Assembly (NCBI GenBank): GCA_035606335.1
Contig: DATNFP010000157.1
Span: forward strand, 1-24,380
Direction: 5' to 3'
Length of the DNA: 24,380 nucleotides
Source: DATNFP01 sp035606335
Lineage (GTDB): Bacteria > Bacteroidota > Bacteroidia > Chitinophagales > Chitinophagaceae
The position numbers and the translations under genes were made by a program. How positions within the stretch are numbered: the first letter of the stretch is position 1; the number at the start of each line of letters is the position of its first letter. The notes beneath the pieces were generated by a model. It had not been told where the DNA came from. It worked only from the letters and a program-made list of their open reading frames with translations, and searched no databases. This document shows, piece after piece, positions 7,669 through 15,747 of this stretch.

Positions 7669-7730
7669 CTCCGGGCGTACAGTGTCGCTAACTTTCTTAA
7701 CCTTATCATACATGAAAGGGATTTAATTTA

Positions 7731-9056
7731 TCAGTTTGTTGTGTTTTTAATTACCCTAACAGAAAATCCAAAATTGTCGAAATCAGCCATTTCCAGCCTT
7801 AAATCAAAGCCTATATCGCGATTATCAATTATATTATCTCCCCATTTGGTTGAATACCCCGGTTTAATGACAGCCTCAGATGTATGAATTGAAGTGCCAT
7901 ATTTTCCAGTAGCCCAACAAACGTTATATGAATCTAAACCTGAAAAATTTACTTTTCCCTCTATGCTATAACAAACACCACCAGAATGTGGTGAGAAGAG
8001 ACTGGCTCGTATTTCTTGAGTATTTTTCTTGCTAGCAATAAGCCAATTTCTAATGTCTGCTTTTTTATTTTTTGCTTTATCTATTGCGAATTCAGTTAGA
8101 CCGTTAACAAGATCCATTACGACTACCCATTCATCTTTCGATGGGATATGCCATCCTATTGGAGCCAACCCTCTTTTGTCATTAACAGCATAAATATTAT
8201 ATAATTTGCCGTATTTGTAATCATTTTGAGGATCAAAATCATAGTCGCAACAGCACCCTATTTCATTTTTAAGACAGTATAACCAATCAGTCACATTTTT
8301 TGCCTCTCTTATCGTATCTCCATTAGAATAAGTATCAACATTTAAATTTAAATTATTCCAAATCTGATTACCTATTCTTATGTCTCCACCCGCAATTTCA
8401 TCCTCGCATAAGTCATTTAAAAAGAAGGAATCGATTTCTTTAATTCGATCACCTTTATTTGGGTAAAAATCATTATGATTTGCGCCTGATAATGTTATAA
8501 CAACATTTTTTATTTTTTCCGCAGAAGCTTCATTTAGGGTACACAAAATCCTACATGCAAACAAATCTGCTTTCTTTTCTGACTCCATTGATTTGATATT
8601 GGTATTAACGTCGCCATCCACAAAATGCCCAATTTCATGAGCAAGAGAAAAAAGTATTAAATAGTTTATGTCAATACCTTTAATTCCATTAAATTGACCA
8701 TAAAATTTTGGATCATAAAATATGACAGTGGTATCTGATGCTCCGTATGAATAAAAGCCATCAAGGTCTGTCTTTTCAATTCGAATACTATTTATCAGAG
8801 ACGAATATTTAGTATTTTCAAAAGATCTTTTAATATTATTCCAAATTACTAGAATGTCATTGTCAGGTGGATATGCGGTAAAAACTACTTTATCAATTTC
8901 GCCTCGCTCATTTGTTTCAACTGAATCATCAGGTGGGAGGTTCGTGAAAACCGCAGGTGTCTCACTGTACAAGTGGTTAACTTGTATTTTATATGGTCGT
9001 TGACTAAACGAGTTTAAATAAAAGCATACAAAGATCAAAATGCAATAAAACTTCAT
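7731..9056 (-). CDS. Exported zinc metallopeptidase-like protein with C-terminal FISUMP domain
   Basis: 441 residues. There is a signal peptide (1-18, ending SFS-Q), then a domain with HEIGH at 140-144 and ESEKKAD at 158-164. This is the HExxH plus ExxAD pattern of M48/gluzincin-like zinc peptidases. Residues about 222-440 match the Fibrobacter succinogenes major paralogous (FISUMP) domain: GNQIWNNLNLN, GKLYNIYAV, GLAPIGWHIPSKDEW, GFSVRVIK. FISUMP domains are usually surface or adhesive modules, so this would be a surface-displayed or secreted protease. It is the last gene of a three-gene operon; its start overlaps the previous stop (ATGA). The substrate is unknown. Confidence 0.75.
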   Translation of the reverse strand: MKFYCILIFVCFYLNSFSQRPYKIQVNHLYSETPAVFTNLPPDDSVETNERGEIDKVVFTAYPPDNDILVIWNNIKRSFENTKYSSLINSIRIEKTDLDGFYSYGASDTTVIFYDPKFYGQFNGIKGIDINYLILFSLAHEIGHFVDGDVNTNIKSMESEKKADLFACRILCTLNEASAEKIKNVVITLSGANHNDFYPNKGDRIKEIDSFFLNDLCEDEIAGGDIRIGNQIWNNLNLNVDTYSNGDTIREAKNVTDWLYCLKNEIGCCCDYDFDPQNDYKYGKLYNIYAVNDKRGLAPIGWHIPSKDEWVVVMDLVNGLTEFAIDKAKNKKADIRNWLIASKKNTQEIRASLFSPHSGGVCYSIEGKVNFSGLDSYNVCWATGKYGTSIHTSEAVIKPGYSTKWGDNIIDNRDIGFDLRLEMADFDNFGFSVRVIKNTTN

Positions 9057-9457
9057 TGCGCATATTTTATAATTAGCCAGAGTTTTTTAGTCCTGTCCCA
9101 AAATATTACATATGCTGTGCTTTTTTCCAAAACGAAATCTTGAAAAATAGTATTGGTAAATATCCTTGAAAATTTCTTTGAGGCGGTAACCAATTGTCCA
9201 CTCTTCCTCTTAATTACTATTGTATCCCAGTTTATTTGATTATCGGAAAAAAGCACATTTATATCCTCATTATAGTCATTCCAAACCAATATTTTATTAC
9301 TTGAATTAGAAGGTATCATGTAAGAAGGTATCATGCCATGCATATCATTAGGGTCAATTTGGTAAGTGTGTTGACAAGCCCCCTTTATCGGAAAAAACAA
9401 TAGCAAACAAGTCAAGTATTTAAAAGATATTTTCAAAAGATTTAGTGGACGTTTCAT
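9053..9457 (-). CDS. Small exported protein of unknown function
   Basis: 134 residues with an N-terminal hydrophobic signal segment (about 12-29, ending KGACQ). The mature part is beta-rich and contains IKRKSGQLVTASKKF and YVIFWDRTKKLWLI segments. No family is recognised. It starts one base after the stop of the upstream membrane-protein gene and overlaps the downstream metallopeptidase gene by four bases (ATGA). It is therefore translationally coupled and probably works with both, for example as a secreted partner or inhibitor of the protease (inference). Confidence 0.6.
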   Translation of the reverse strand: MKRPLNLLKISFKYLTCLLLFFPIKGACQHTYQIDPNDMHGMIPSYMIPSNSSNKILVWNDYNEDINVLFSDNQINWDTIVIKRKSGQLVTASKKFSRIFTNTIFQDFVLEKSTAYVIFWDRTKKLWLIIKYAQ

Positions 9458-9458
9458 T

Positions 9459-9875
9459 TTAACCTTTTTCGTCTTCTGAACTATTTTTTGCTAGGAGATA
9501 TCCGGCTATACTTCCTAGAATGCCAGAGATACCTGATATTTGATTGTTACTGTAACCTGCTGTAATCAATACCAATGAACTTATAATTACTAATGTCACT
9601 ATTATACATTTCCAAATTTGACTAGGATTAATGACTTTATTATAAGCTAGATATACTTCTAAAATAATCACCAACAGCCCAAAACTCAAAATTGAAATTG
9701 ACAACACGAATTCTGTTGAGTGTAATGAACCTGGATTCTTAGTAGCATCAATAACCTCCGCACGAATATTCGGCACTCTTAACGAATCTTCAGGTGCACC
9801 ATTTGAAGTTGATGTCTGTGCGAAAGAGCAGACAGAAAATAATAAAAAAGCAAATAGCAACTTAATATATTTCAT
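9459..9875 (-). CDS. Small membrane protein with signal peptide and three membrane segments
   Basis: 138 residues. A signal peptide (1-19, ending CSFA-Q) is followed by an extracytoplasmic stretch of about 30 residues and hydrophobic segments near residues 55-77, 88-107 and 112-128. A charged SSEDEKG tail follows. No named family is recognised. It is the first gene of the three-gene exported cassette and is tightly packed with its neighbours. It may anchor or assist the two secreted products. Confidence 0.6.
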   Translation of the reverse strand: MKYIKLLFAFLLFSVCSFAQTSTSNGAPEDSLRVPNIRAEVIDATKNPGSLHSTEFVLSISILSFGLLVIILEVYLAYNKVINPSQIWKCIIVTLVIISSLVLITAGYSNNQISGISGILGSIAGYLLAKNSSEDEKG

Positions 9876-9936
9876 TACTTAAATATAAATAATTCATTAC
9901 TATAATAAAAGTAAACTCCTTCCCGCTCGGCGCAGT

Positions 9937-9993
9937 CCCATGCTCGGCGTAGTTTCCAAACTACGTCGCATCGGTCGCAAATCTCCTGATTTG
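9937..9993. repeat. Palindromic repeat unit (two hairpins)
   Basis: First hairpin: CGTAGTTT (9948-9955), CC, AAACTACG (9958-9965). Second: CAAATC (9978-9983), TCCT, GATTTG (9988-9993). The unit begins with CCCATGCTCGGCGTAG and recurs, with different stem bases but kept pairing, at 10257 and 11327. Confidence 0.75.
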
Positions 9994-10009
9994 AATGTAG
10001 AAAAGTATC

Positions 10010-10037
10010 TCGCTGGTCTAAGTGTCTTACTTAGACT
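10010..10037. repeat. Palindromic repeat, second type
   Basis: GTCTAAGT (10016-10023), GTCTT, ACTTAGAC (10029-10036), preceded by TCGCTG. A near-identical copy is at 13045-13065. In both places it precedes a copy of the HTH-element leader by a short distance. Confidence 0.75.
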
Positions 10038-10100
10038 TACAATACTCAAGCATCACCCTTAGGGTTCGCAGTCTTTGCATCACGACAAAAACAAACAAAT

Positions 10101-10272
10101 TTTTATCATTATGCAAAAACTGTATAGTCATTATACAGAAACAGCATAACCATAAAAACCCAATTTCTTCACAAGAAAAATCCTCCAAAACTTTGTGATA
10201 AAAAATATCACAATGAAAAAACAACAAGCCCGTGATCTCTATTTCCAGACAGAACTCCCATGCTCGACGTAG
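10101..10272 (+). pseudogene. Broken copy 1 of the HTH element (leader plus 5' codons)
   Basis: The sequence matches the leader and first codons of the element at 13192-13350 almost base for base, including the inner palindrome (10120-10138) and the TTGTGATA/TATCACAA palindrome over the start codon (10193-10213). The frame opens at ATG 10213 (MKKQQARDLYFQT). After about 14 codons the similarity stops where a palindromic repeat begins, and the frame ends at a stop inside that repeat. It looks like a copy truncated by repeat insertion or by recombination at the repeat. Confidence 0.75.
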
Positions 10273-10287
10273 TCTCCAGACTACGTC
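10257..10287. repeat. Palindromic repeat truncating HTH element copy 1
   Basis: A perfect 10-bp stem: GACGTAGTCT (10266-10275), CC, AGACTACGTC (10278-10287), preceded by the CCCATGCTC lead-in also seen at 9937 and 11327. Confidence 0.75.
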
Positions 10288-10353
10288 GTATTAGTATCAA
10301 CAGAAATATAGTCGGCCTTTGCAAAATATCCAATTGATGATTATCTTGATGTT

Positions 10354-11157
10354 TCAGACGCCAACGGCTTTGTCTAATTTTTTATGGACTAATGAAACCG
10401 CCGTTAGAATATCAAGCGCTTCATCTTCATGAATTGTAAATCTAATTTTCGGGATGTGTGCGGTGGGATTTCGGATTAAGCCAAATAGACCCTTAATCAT
10501 ATTCATCAATCCCACGTGTTCACTTCTGTCGTTCTCGTCACGAAGCGAATTCACCTTTATTAATGGGTTTTTTAAAGAAAATGCAACCTCCGCCAGTGCG
10601 TTTCCGTCAGCATAGAGATTTGTTAAAATCCGTAATCGGTCTGCGATACTTTTTACGCTTTCAAAAACAGTATGGAAATAGTTTTCATCCATTATTTCTG
10701 TTTCACAATATTTGAAAATTTCGGAGTGAGCATCTCTTACCTTCAGCTTATATTTGAAATGACTTGCCCTCTGCTCAGCCTCACTAATCGTTTGGCTTTT
10801 ATTTACCTCACGTAGTGTGCCTTTATTTGAAATTTCAGATCCTATAAATGAAAGTCGTTTGTTGACTTCATGCCTGCGGGCCTCAAAAACATCTTCCCTA
10901 CCAATATATTTTATAGGAGACAACGCGCTCTTTAGAAAATTAAGGATATTATTTGAACAGGCATATTGATTTTGCCAACTAACGAAAGCATTATATAAAC
11001 GCTTCCATTTTGTATTGGTTGGATCGACATCGGGGATACCTGAGTCTAATAAGATCTTGCCAATCTCTGTTCCAGTTAAGCCATCTGAGGTATCAGCAAT
11101 TGTTCGGCAAATGCTTTCAAGTTGTTCAGGCGATAAAGGCGATCTTTTAACTGTCAT
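10354..11157 (-). CDS. TIGR02391/Hypoth_Ymh family HEPN-type protein
   Basis: 267 residues. The C-terminal half matches the Ymh/TIGR02391 pattern: helices with HTVFESVKSIADRLR and SLKNPLIKVNSL, then GLMNMIKGLFGLIRNPTAHIPK. R229-NPTA-H234 is the Rx4H motif of HEPN ribonucleases. The N-terminal third (LTGTEIGKILLDSGIPDVDPTNTKWKRLYNAF) is a separate helical region. The family is common in defence islands and on plasmids, usually as a lone gene, and its biological role is unsettled. Repeats flank it on both sides. I infer a stand-alone abortive-infection or toxin-like RNase. No antitoxin-like neighbour is visible. Confidence 0.75.
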   Translation of the reverse strand: MTVKRSPLSPEQLESICRTIADTSDGLTGTEIGKILLDSGIPDVDPTNTKWKRLYNAFVSWQNQYACSNNILNFLKSALSPIKYIGREDVFEARRHEVNKRLSFIGSEISNKGTLREVNKSQTISEAEQRASHFKYKLKVRDAHSEIFKYCETEIMDENYFHTVFESVKSIADRLRILTNLYADGNALAEVAFSLKNPLIKVNSLRDENDRSEHVGLMNMIKGLFGLIRNPTAHIPKIRFTIHEDEALDILTAVSLVHKKLDKAVGV

Positions 11158-11326
11158 TAGGTCAAATTGTTATACTATTATAAAGTTAGGTAGCGCTTTA
11201 TTAACTAAATTTATTCTATTAGGTATTTTGGTCACAAACTTGTCGCAGAAATTGCTATTCTTTACTTGGCTAAGAATGGTGAAACTGAAATTGCAAAAAA
11301 TATTCCTTTACTAACTTAGAATTTCC

Positions 11327-11390
11327 CCATGCTCGGCGTAGCCTCCAGACTACGTTGTATTGGTTGCAAATCTCCTGATTTGCATGCAAA
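11327..11390. repeat. Palindromic repeat unit (two hairpins) downstream of the TPR gene
   Basis: CGTAG...CTACG (11337-11354, one mismatch in the stem) is followed by GCAAATC (11366-11372), TCCT, GATTTGC (11377-11383) and a GCATGC. It has the same order and lead-in (CCCATGCTCGGCG) as the unit at 9937-9993. The gap 11158-11448 around it holds no gene. Confidence 0.75.
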
Positions 11391-11448
11391 AAATAGCCAT
11401 CTTGCTAACTCAAATCTTCCAGCTTCATCATAATAGCTGTTTCCCACA

Positions 11449-12933
11449 CTACTTGTTTTTTTGCCAGTGACCGAGTATGTAAACTATTTGCGAGCTGCGG
11501 TTATTATCCGGTGCTACATGTATGAGGCAATAATTGGCATTTGTGTAGGCTATATCTTCCTCGTTAGCCAGTGCATTCCGGGTGAGAGCGTCACGCTCCC
11601 ATACAAAAATGTCGATCTTCTTAGGAAGTGTAACAGGCAGTATGTTGCTGGCATTGCTGTATTCCTTTTCGTATTTTTCCATCAGTGCATCTGCATCATC
11701 TATATGTTTCTTGTTCTGAAAATGAAAAATGATGTTATCTGTCTCTATTGTTTTCCAATGAGCATAAGTATCATCCAGTCCCATTATTCGCCGTGTACCG
11801 TTTACTCTCTTTCTCAGCTTATCGCTGGTATGTTCATTTATTGCAGCTGTAAATTCGTTGTCAGCACCTTCTTTGTCATTTTTCATGTAGCGGTCGATAC
11901 CCATGAAGTAATGGACTTCGCATGAAATAATGGATTGTTCCTTATCTAATGCTATAGCCCTTTGGCCGCAATAAAGTGAAGAGTCGTAGTTAGGCAGGCC
12001 GCGATAGGCACTGGTGAGCTGATCCCATGCAAGCGCATCGTCAGGGTTAGCAGCAAGGAAGGTTATCGCAATATTGGCAGCAGCACGGTAGTCGCTGGCG
12101 ATGAGTTTGTCTTTTATGGCCTGGTGCAGCGAGTCTATAGTCACCATTCGGCCGTTAATCATATTATCAAGAAAGTTTTCTGCTTTGCGCACTGAGCTCG
12201 GCGTCTTATTAAGCTCGATCGCTTTTTGCAATTCCTGGATGGCTTCCTCTTTTTCATTTTTATTATATAGCGCCATGCCCAGGTAGACATGTGCCCAACC
12301 TGAAATATTGGTTGCATCTTTATCGGAGGCTATTGCCTTGCGCTCAAAATAAATGGCGGAGTCATAATCGTGAATATCAAAATAGGCCGCTCCAAGTACC
12401 CACAGCACACTTTTGTATTCCTGCTTTTGCAATTGCTTCCTGCCTTCTTCGATAGCTTTTTTATACTCGCCCTGAGAATAATAAAACTCACATCTGTCAT
12501 CAGGCACACTGTTGTTATTAATGTTGTCCAAAAATTCTTTCGCGGCTTCCACCGAATTGTGGGTCTTATCAAGCTCAATTGACTTTTGCAGGTCGCGAAT
12601 ACTTTCCTCTTTTTTGCCTTGCCTGTATAGTGCCATGCCTCTATAGACATAAGCCCATCCTGAAGTGAAGGTCGCATCGTTATCGAGCGACAGGGCCTTA
12701 TTCTCAAAATAAATGGCAGAGTCGTACATCTGCAGAGCGTAGTACGATCGTCCCATCAGATCATCTGTTAATTTTTCATCTTCTCTGGATAAATAGGTGT
12801 AGACTCTGTTAGCCAGGGTAATTACTTCCCTATACTTATGTTCTTCGTAGATCTTACCGATCTGTTTTGACTCCTGGCCAAATGCAGTTGTGCCCGCTGC
12901 GATCAAGACAATAAGAATAATATTTGCTTTCAC
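11449..12933 (-). CDS. Exported TPR protein with truncated peptidase-MA-like C-terminus
   Basis: 494 residues with a signal peptide (1-19, ending TTAFG-Q). It has three long homologous units. Two are very similar to each other (YDSAIYFENKALSLD... and YDSAIYFERKAIASD..., each ending EAAKEFLDN or KAENFLDN), and the third is near 265-375. These are tetratricopeptide-type repeats. From about 390 the sequence (WKTIETDNIIFHFQN, KKIDIFVWE, IHVAPDNNRSSQ) resembles the start of a gluzincin/peptidase-MA-like domain. The protein stops before any HExxH motif, ending ILGHWQKNK close to a palindromic repeat. I infer that the 3' end was lost by repeat insertion or a frameshift. The TPR part may still function in the periplasm. 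Confidence 0.7.
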   Translation of the reverse strand: MKANIILIVLIAAGTTAFGQESKQIGKIYEEHKYREVITLANRVYTYLSREDEKLTDDLMGRSYYALQMYDSAIYFENKALSLDNDATFTSGWAYVYRGMALYRQGKKEESIRDLQKSIELDKTHNSVEAAKEFLDNINNNSVPDDRCEFYYSQGEYKKAIEEGRKQLQKQEYKSVLWVLGAAYFDIHDYDSAIYFERKAIASDKDATNISGWAHVYLGMALYNKNEKEEAIQELQKAIELNKTPSSVRKAENFLDNMINGRMVTIDSLHQAIKDKLIASDYRAAANIAITFLAANPDDALAWDQLTSAYRGLPNYDSSLYCGQRAIALDKEQSIISCEVHYFMGIDRYMKNDKEGADNEFTAAINEHTSDKLRKRVNGTRRIMGLDDTYAHWKTIETDNIIFHFQNKKHIDDADALMEKYEKEYSNASNILPVTLPKKIDIFVWERDALTRNALANEEDIAYTNANYCLIHVAPDNNRSSQIVYILGHWQKNK

Positions 12934-13039
12934 GAAACTTTATTGATTATTATAAAGATAAAAAGTTCCGAACACGCTGGTAAGGAAATACAATTATTTA
13001 ATTTTCATCCACTTAGGCTTTTACTCTTTCCTCGCCCCC

Positions 13040-13090
13040 CGCTGGTCTAAGTGTCTCACTTAGACCCATAATATTCAAGCATCTCGCTTG
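13040..13090. repeat. Palindromic repeat, second type (two hairpins)
   Basis: GTCTAAGT (13045-13052), GTCTC, ACTTAGAC (13058-13065), then CAAGC (13076-13080), ATCTC, GCTTG (13086-13090). The first hairpin and its GCTG lead-in match 10012-10036. Confidence 0.7.
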
Positions 13091-13191
13091 CAGTTCGCCT
13101 CCCCTTTAGCATCACGGCAAAAGAACATTATAAAAGCCATCATTCGGCGCGCTCACATTTGCACATTGCCAAACTGTCGAATTGCCAAATT

Positions 13192-13304
13192 GTTTTATCA
13201 TTATGCCAAAACTGTATAGTCATTATACAGAAACACGATAATCATAAAAACCCAATTTCTCCACAAGAAAAATCCTCCAAAACTTTGTGATAAAAAATAT
13301 CACA
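13192..13304 (+). promoter_or_regulatory. Structured leader of HTH element copy 2
   Basis: An inner palindrome CTGTATA-GTCAT-TATACAG (13212-13230) sits inside weaker outer arms. A second palindrome TTGTGATA-AAAAA-TATCACAA (13285-13305) ends on the A of the ATG. Both palindromes are kept in all three copies of the element (10101, 13192 and 18451-18560), while loops and flanks differ. It may be an operator for the encoded HTH protein or a structured 5' leader. Confidence 0.55.
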
Positions 13305-13813
13305 ATGAAAAAACAACAAGCCCGTGATCTCTATTTTCAAACAGACCTCACCCAAACCCGTATCGCCGAGCTCCTCGATGTAGACCGCAAAACGATCTAT
13401 CTATGGATAAAAGAAGGAGCCTGGGCAGAGATCAAACGATCTGCAAAGCACACACCATCCATCCTCGCCGAGCAGTATTACAGTCAGTTACTGGCGATCA
13501 ATCAGATGATAGCAGCTAGAGAAGAGCAACCATATCCCACCCCACAGGAAGCAGAAACAATAAGAAAGCTCACCCTCACAATAAAGCACATCAAAGACGG
13601 CCAGACCCGGGGAGAAACGATCGAGTATTAATGAACTTCATCCATCAGATCACCAAAACCGACCTCGATCTTGCAAAACAGATCCTCCCTTATGCAGATA
13701 AATACATAAAAGATTACAACCATATACCCATCATAAAGCCCGAAGAAAAAGAACCACCATTGCCGAATTATCAAACATTATGTAATGCTCCTGAAAACGG
13801 TATAGCGCAATAA
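13305..13813 (+). pseudogene. Broken copy 2 of HTH (terminase-small-subunit-like) gene
   Basis: From ATG 13305 the frame encodes the same HTH protein as the intact copy at 17749-18450 (LTQTRIAELLDVDRKTIYLW, then helical sequence). It stops at GETIEY near 13629-13631. The intact copy continues GETVEVLMNFIHQ. Here one base is missing (GAG TAT TAA versus GAA GTC CTC), and MNFIHQITKTDLDLAK continues in the next frame. Similarity fades near 13765 after IIKPEEKEPP, just before the 3' end of batA. The copy is thus both frameshifted and 3'-truncated. The last codons up to 13813 merely run antisense through batA. Confidence 0.8.
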
Positions 13814-14776
13814 TATTTCTAATCCTATGCACACGACCGCTATCAATGCAAGCGGAAAGAATAATTCATTGTAATGCTTGTAGGAGCTGACTTCTACTTT
13901 TGTCTTCTCCAGTTTGTCTATATCCTTGTATATAGCAGCAAGCTTATTATTCCCGGTAGCCCTGAAATATTGGCCTCCTGTCTCGTAAGCTATCTTTCTA
14001 AGCAGGGGTTCATCTATTTCCACCGGCATCATCTGCATCCCTTGTGGAGTGGGATAGGGTGCTTCTCCCATCGAGCCGACACCAATGGTATATACCCTTA
14101 CTTTATAGGCTTTAGCTATTTCCAGCGCAGTATTAGGGTCTATTAATCCTGTATTGTTCACGCCATCCGTCATCAGGATAACCACTTTCGATTTTCCATG
14201 TGCATTTCTTAATCTATCTACCGATGTGGCAAGCCCCATCCCAATAGATGTTCCATCTATCAGCAATCCACTTTTCACCTGGCTAAGCTGTTCTTTCAGT
14301 ATATTATGGTCTATTGTTATCGGGCACATCGTAATGCTCTCTCCTGCAAAAATCACCAGCCCTATTCTGTCTGTAGGTCTTTGGTCCACAAAATCCATAG
14401 CTACCTTTTTCGCAGCCTCTATACGATTAGGCTGAAAATCTTCCGATAGCATACTTCCCGAAATATCTATTGTCAATACTATATCTATCCCTTCGCTATC
14501 TATACTTTCGGTAGTATTATTTGTCTGTGGGCGTGCCAGCGCAACAGCCAGTGCGGCCAACCCGATAACGCGTAATACAAACAATAAAGGCCGCAGCTTT
14601 ACAAGTGAGGAAGGCTTCGCTTTTTCTATACCTGAAAGAGTAGTCAGGCGTATAGCAGGGTTATCATGTTTTTTTGCCCTTATCTGCCACCATATCATAG
14701 CGGGTATTACCAGCAGCAATGCAAAAAATGCGGGATACGCAAAAGATATATGTTGCCAATCCATCAATGCGTTCAT
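13778..14776 (-). CDS. batA: BatA-type VWA-domain membrane protein
   Basis: 332 residues. Membrane segments lie near 12-32, 64-82 and 305-325, with a von Willebrand factor A domain between about 97 and 290. The metal-ion-dependent adhesion site is complete: D104-x-S106-x-S108 in IDISGSM, T176 in DGTSIGMGL, and D204 in LMTDGVNN. This is the BatA arrangement of the Bacteroidota aerotolerance (Bat) operons, where VWA proteins act with a MoxR ATPase at the inner membrane in envelope-stress tolerance. The start overlaps the preceding BatD-like gene by four bases. No BatB or BatC follows; beyond the stop lies broken HTH copy 2. The symbol rests on domain layout and context. Confidence 0.88.
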   Translation of the reverse strand: MNALMDWQHISFAYPAFFALLLVIPAMIWWQIRAKKHDNPAIRLTTLSGIEKAKPSSLVKLRPLLFVLRVIGLAALAVALARPQTNNTTESIDSEGIDIVLTIDISGSMLSEDFQPNRIEAAKKVAMDFVDQRPTDRIGLVIFAGESITMCPITIDHNILKEQLSQVKSGLLIDGTSIGMGLATSVDRLRNAHGKSKVVILMTDGVNNTGLIDPNTALEIAKAYKVRVYTIGVGSMGEAPYPTPQGMQMMPVEIDEPLLRKIAYETGGQYFRATGNNKLAAIYKDIDKLEKTKVEVSSYKHYNELFFPLALIAVVCIGLEILLRYTVFRSIT

Positions 14777-15744
14777 GATTCTTGTTGTGTTTGTGTTGTG
14801 TTTGTTTCCGGTGCTACTATTACCGGTCTGGTTGCTTCTACAAATTGTCTGGCATTTTCCATTGCCGCAATATGCTCATGCGGGAATGGTTGTGCCTTGG
14901 CAAATTTTGCAAGGTCGGCCGTATATAATATACTTGCCAGTAGCGCCTTGTGTGGTTGCATTTCTTTATTTGTATCTGCTGTTTGTAATATCTGGTTGGT
15001 AGTTAGCTCCAGTGCCGGGGTTTTAAACCGTTGTTCTATATAGTAGCGTATTATGTCGGTAAGCTGTACATAATATTCTTTCACTTTCTTGTTTTGCCAC
15101 AATTGCTGAGCATCCAGTTCAGCCAATATTCGTAATATCTTTTCTTCCAGTGTCTCATTAGGTACATTGGTAGTTTGTGGTATAGGTGTCTTTTTATTGA
15201 CAACAAAATATATAATGATAAATACTACAAGCAGGATAAATATCAGCGCGCCAACTATTATCCATATATAGTCCAGCCACGACCCTTTTATGAGTATGAT
15301 ACCCTTAATAGGTTTAAAGGGTTTAGTTGTATCTACTGCTATAGTGTTTACCGATAGCTTCAGCGAGTCTGTTTGTACTGTGTATGGCGTACCGGTATTA
15401 GGTATCACAGAAAATACAAATGCAGGTATTGTAAAAGCGCCTGAATCAAATCCTGTAATAGTAATGCGTTGCTTGTAGCTATAAGTGTTGCCCTCCTTCG
15501 CTGTATCTATTTTACTACGCTCTACTATCTGCAGGTGGTTAAATGTATCCGGCATCTCGGCCCATTGCAGCCTCCCCTCGCCGGGGTTGTTATGTACTTC
15601 TATGAACAGGTGCGCCTGGTCGCCCACCACTATCTGTGCTGCGTCAGTGCGTATGCTTGCCGTGGCATTGCCCTGTGAATAGGAGCAAAAAGGTAGTATA
15701 AATAATACCAGCGGTAATAAAATGGTTTTTATGGTTGCTTTCAT
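14773..15744 (-). CDS. BatD-like exported membrane protein
   Basis: 323 residues. A signal peptide (1-23, SYS-Q) is followed by a beta-sandwich-like periplasmic domain (about 28-135, including TASIRTDAAQIVVGDQ and YSYKQRITITGFDSGAFTIP). A transmembrane helix lies at about 158-182, and a helical cytoplasmic part contains KVKEYYVQLTDIIRYYIEQRF. This is the layout of the short BatD/oxygen-tolerance-like proteins between DUF58 and BatA genes in Bacteroidota. The stop overlaps the batA start (ATGA), and it begins three bases after the DUF58 stop. It probably scaffolds the VWA proteins at the membrane; no enzymatic motif is visible. Confidence 0.75.
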   Translation of the reverse strand: MKATIKTILLPLVLFILPFCSYSQGNATASIRTDAAQIVVGDQAHLFIEVHNNPGEGRLQWAEMPDTFNHLQIVERSKIDTAKEGNTYSYKQRITITGFDSGAFTIPAFVFSVIPNTGTPYTVQTDSLKLSVNTIAVDTTKPFKPIKGIILIKGSWLDYIWIIVGALIFILLVVFIIIYFVVNKKTPIPQTTNVPNETLEEKILRILAELDAQQLWQNKKVKEYYVQLTDIIRYYIEQRFKTPALELTTNQILQTADTNKEMQPHKALLASILYTADLAKFAKAQPFPHEHIAAMENARQFVEATRPVIVAPETNTTQTQQES

Positions 15745-15747
15745 TCC

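Larger units (their letters stand above)
9876..10353. other. Repeat-rich gap with palindromic repeats and a broken HTH element
   Basis: No intact gene lies in these 478 bases. In order they hold two palindromes (9948-9993), a third (10016-10036), a leader and the first codons of the HTH element (10101-10256), another palindrome (10266-10287), and the downstream flank of the HEPN gene at 10354. Confidence 0.7.
12934..13304. other. Gap upstream of the TPR gene: repeat plus HTH-element leader
   Basis: From the TPR gene rightwards this holds its upstream region, a palindromic repeat (13045-13090), a spacer of about 100 bases without recognisable content, and the structured leader of HTH element copy 2 (13192-13304). 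No gene is supported. Confidence 0.6.

Noticed and set aside
11461..11925. Plus-strand open frame opposite the TPR gene
   Set aside because: Its product shows no recognisable domain, and the opposite strand encodes clear TPR repeats with a signal peptide.
9937..13090. Dispersed hairpins considered as a CRISPR array
   Set aside because: Units are irregularly spaced over kilobases, lie between genes and lack uniform spacers; no cas gene is present.
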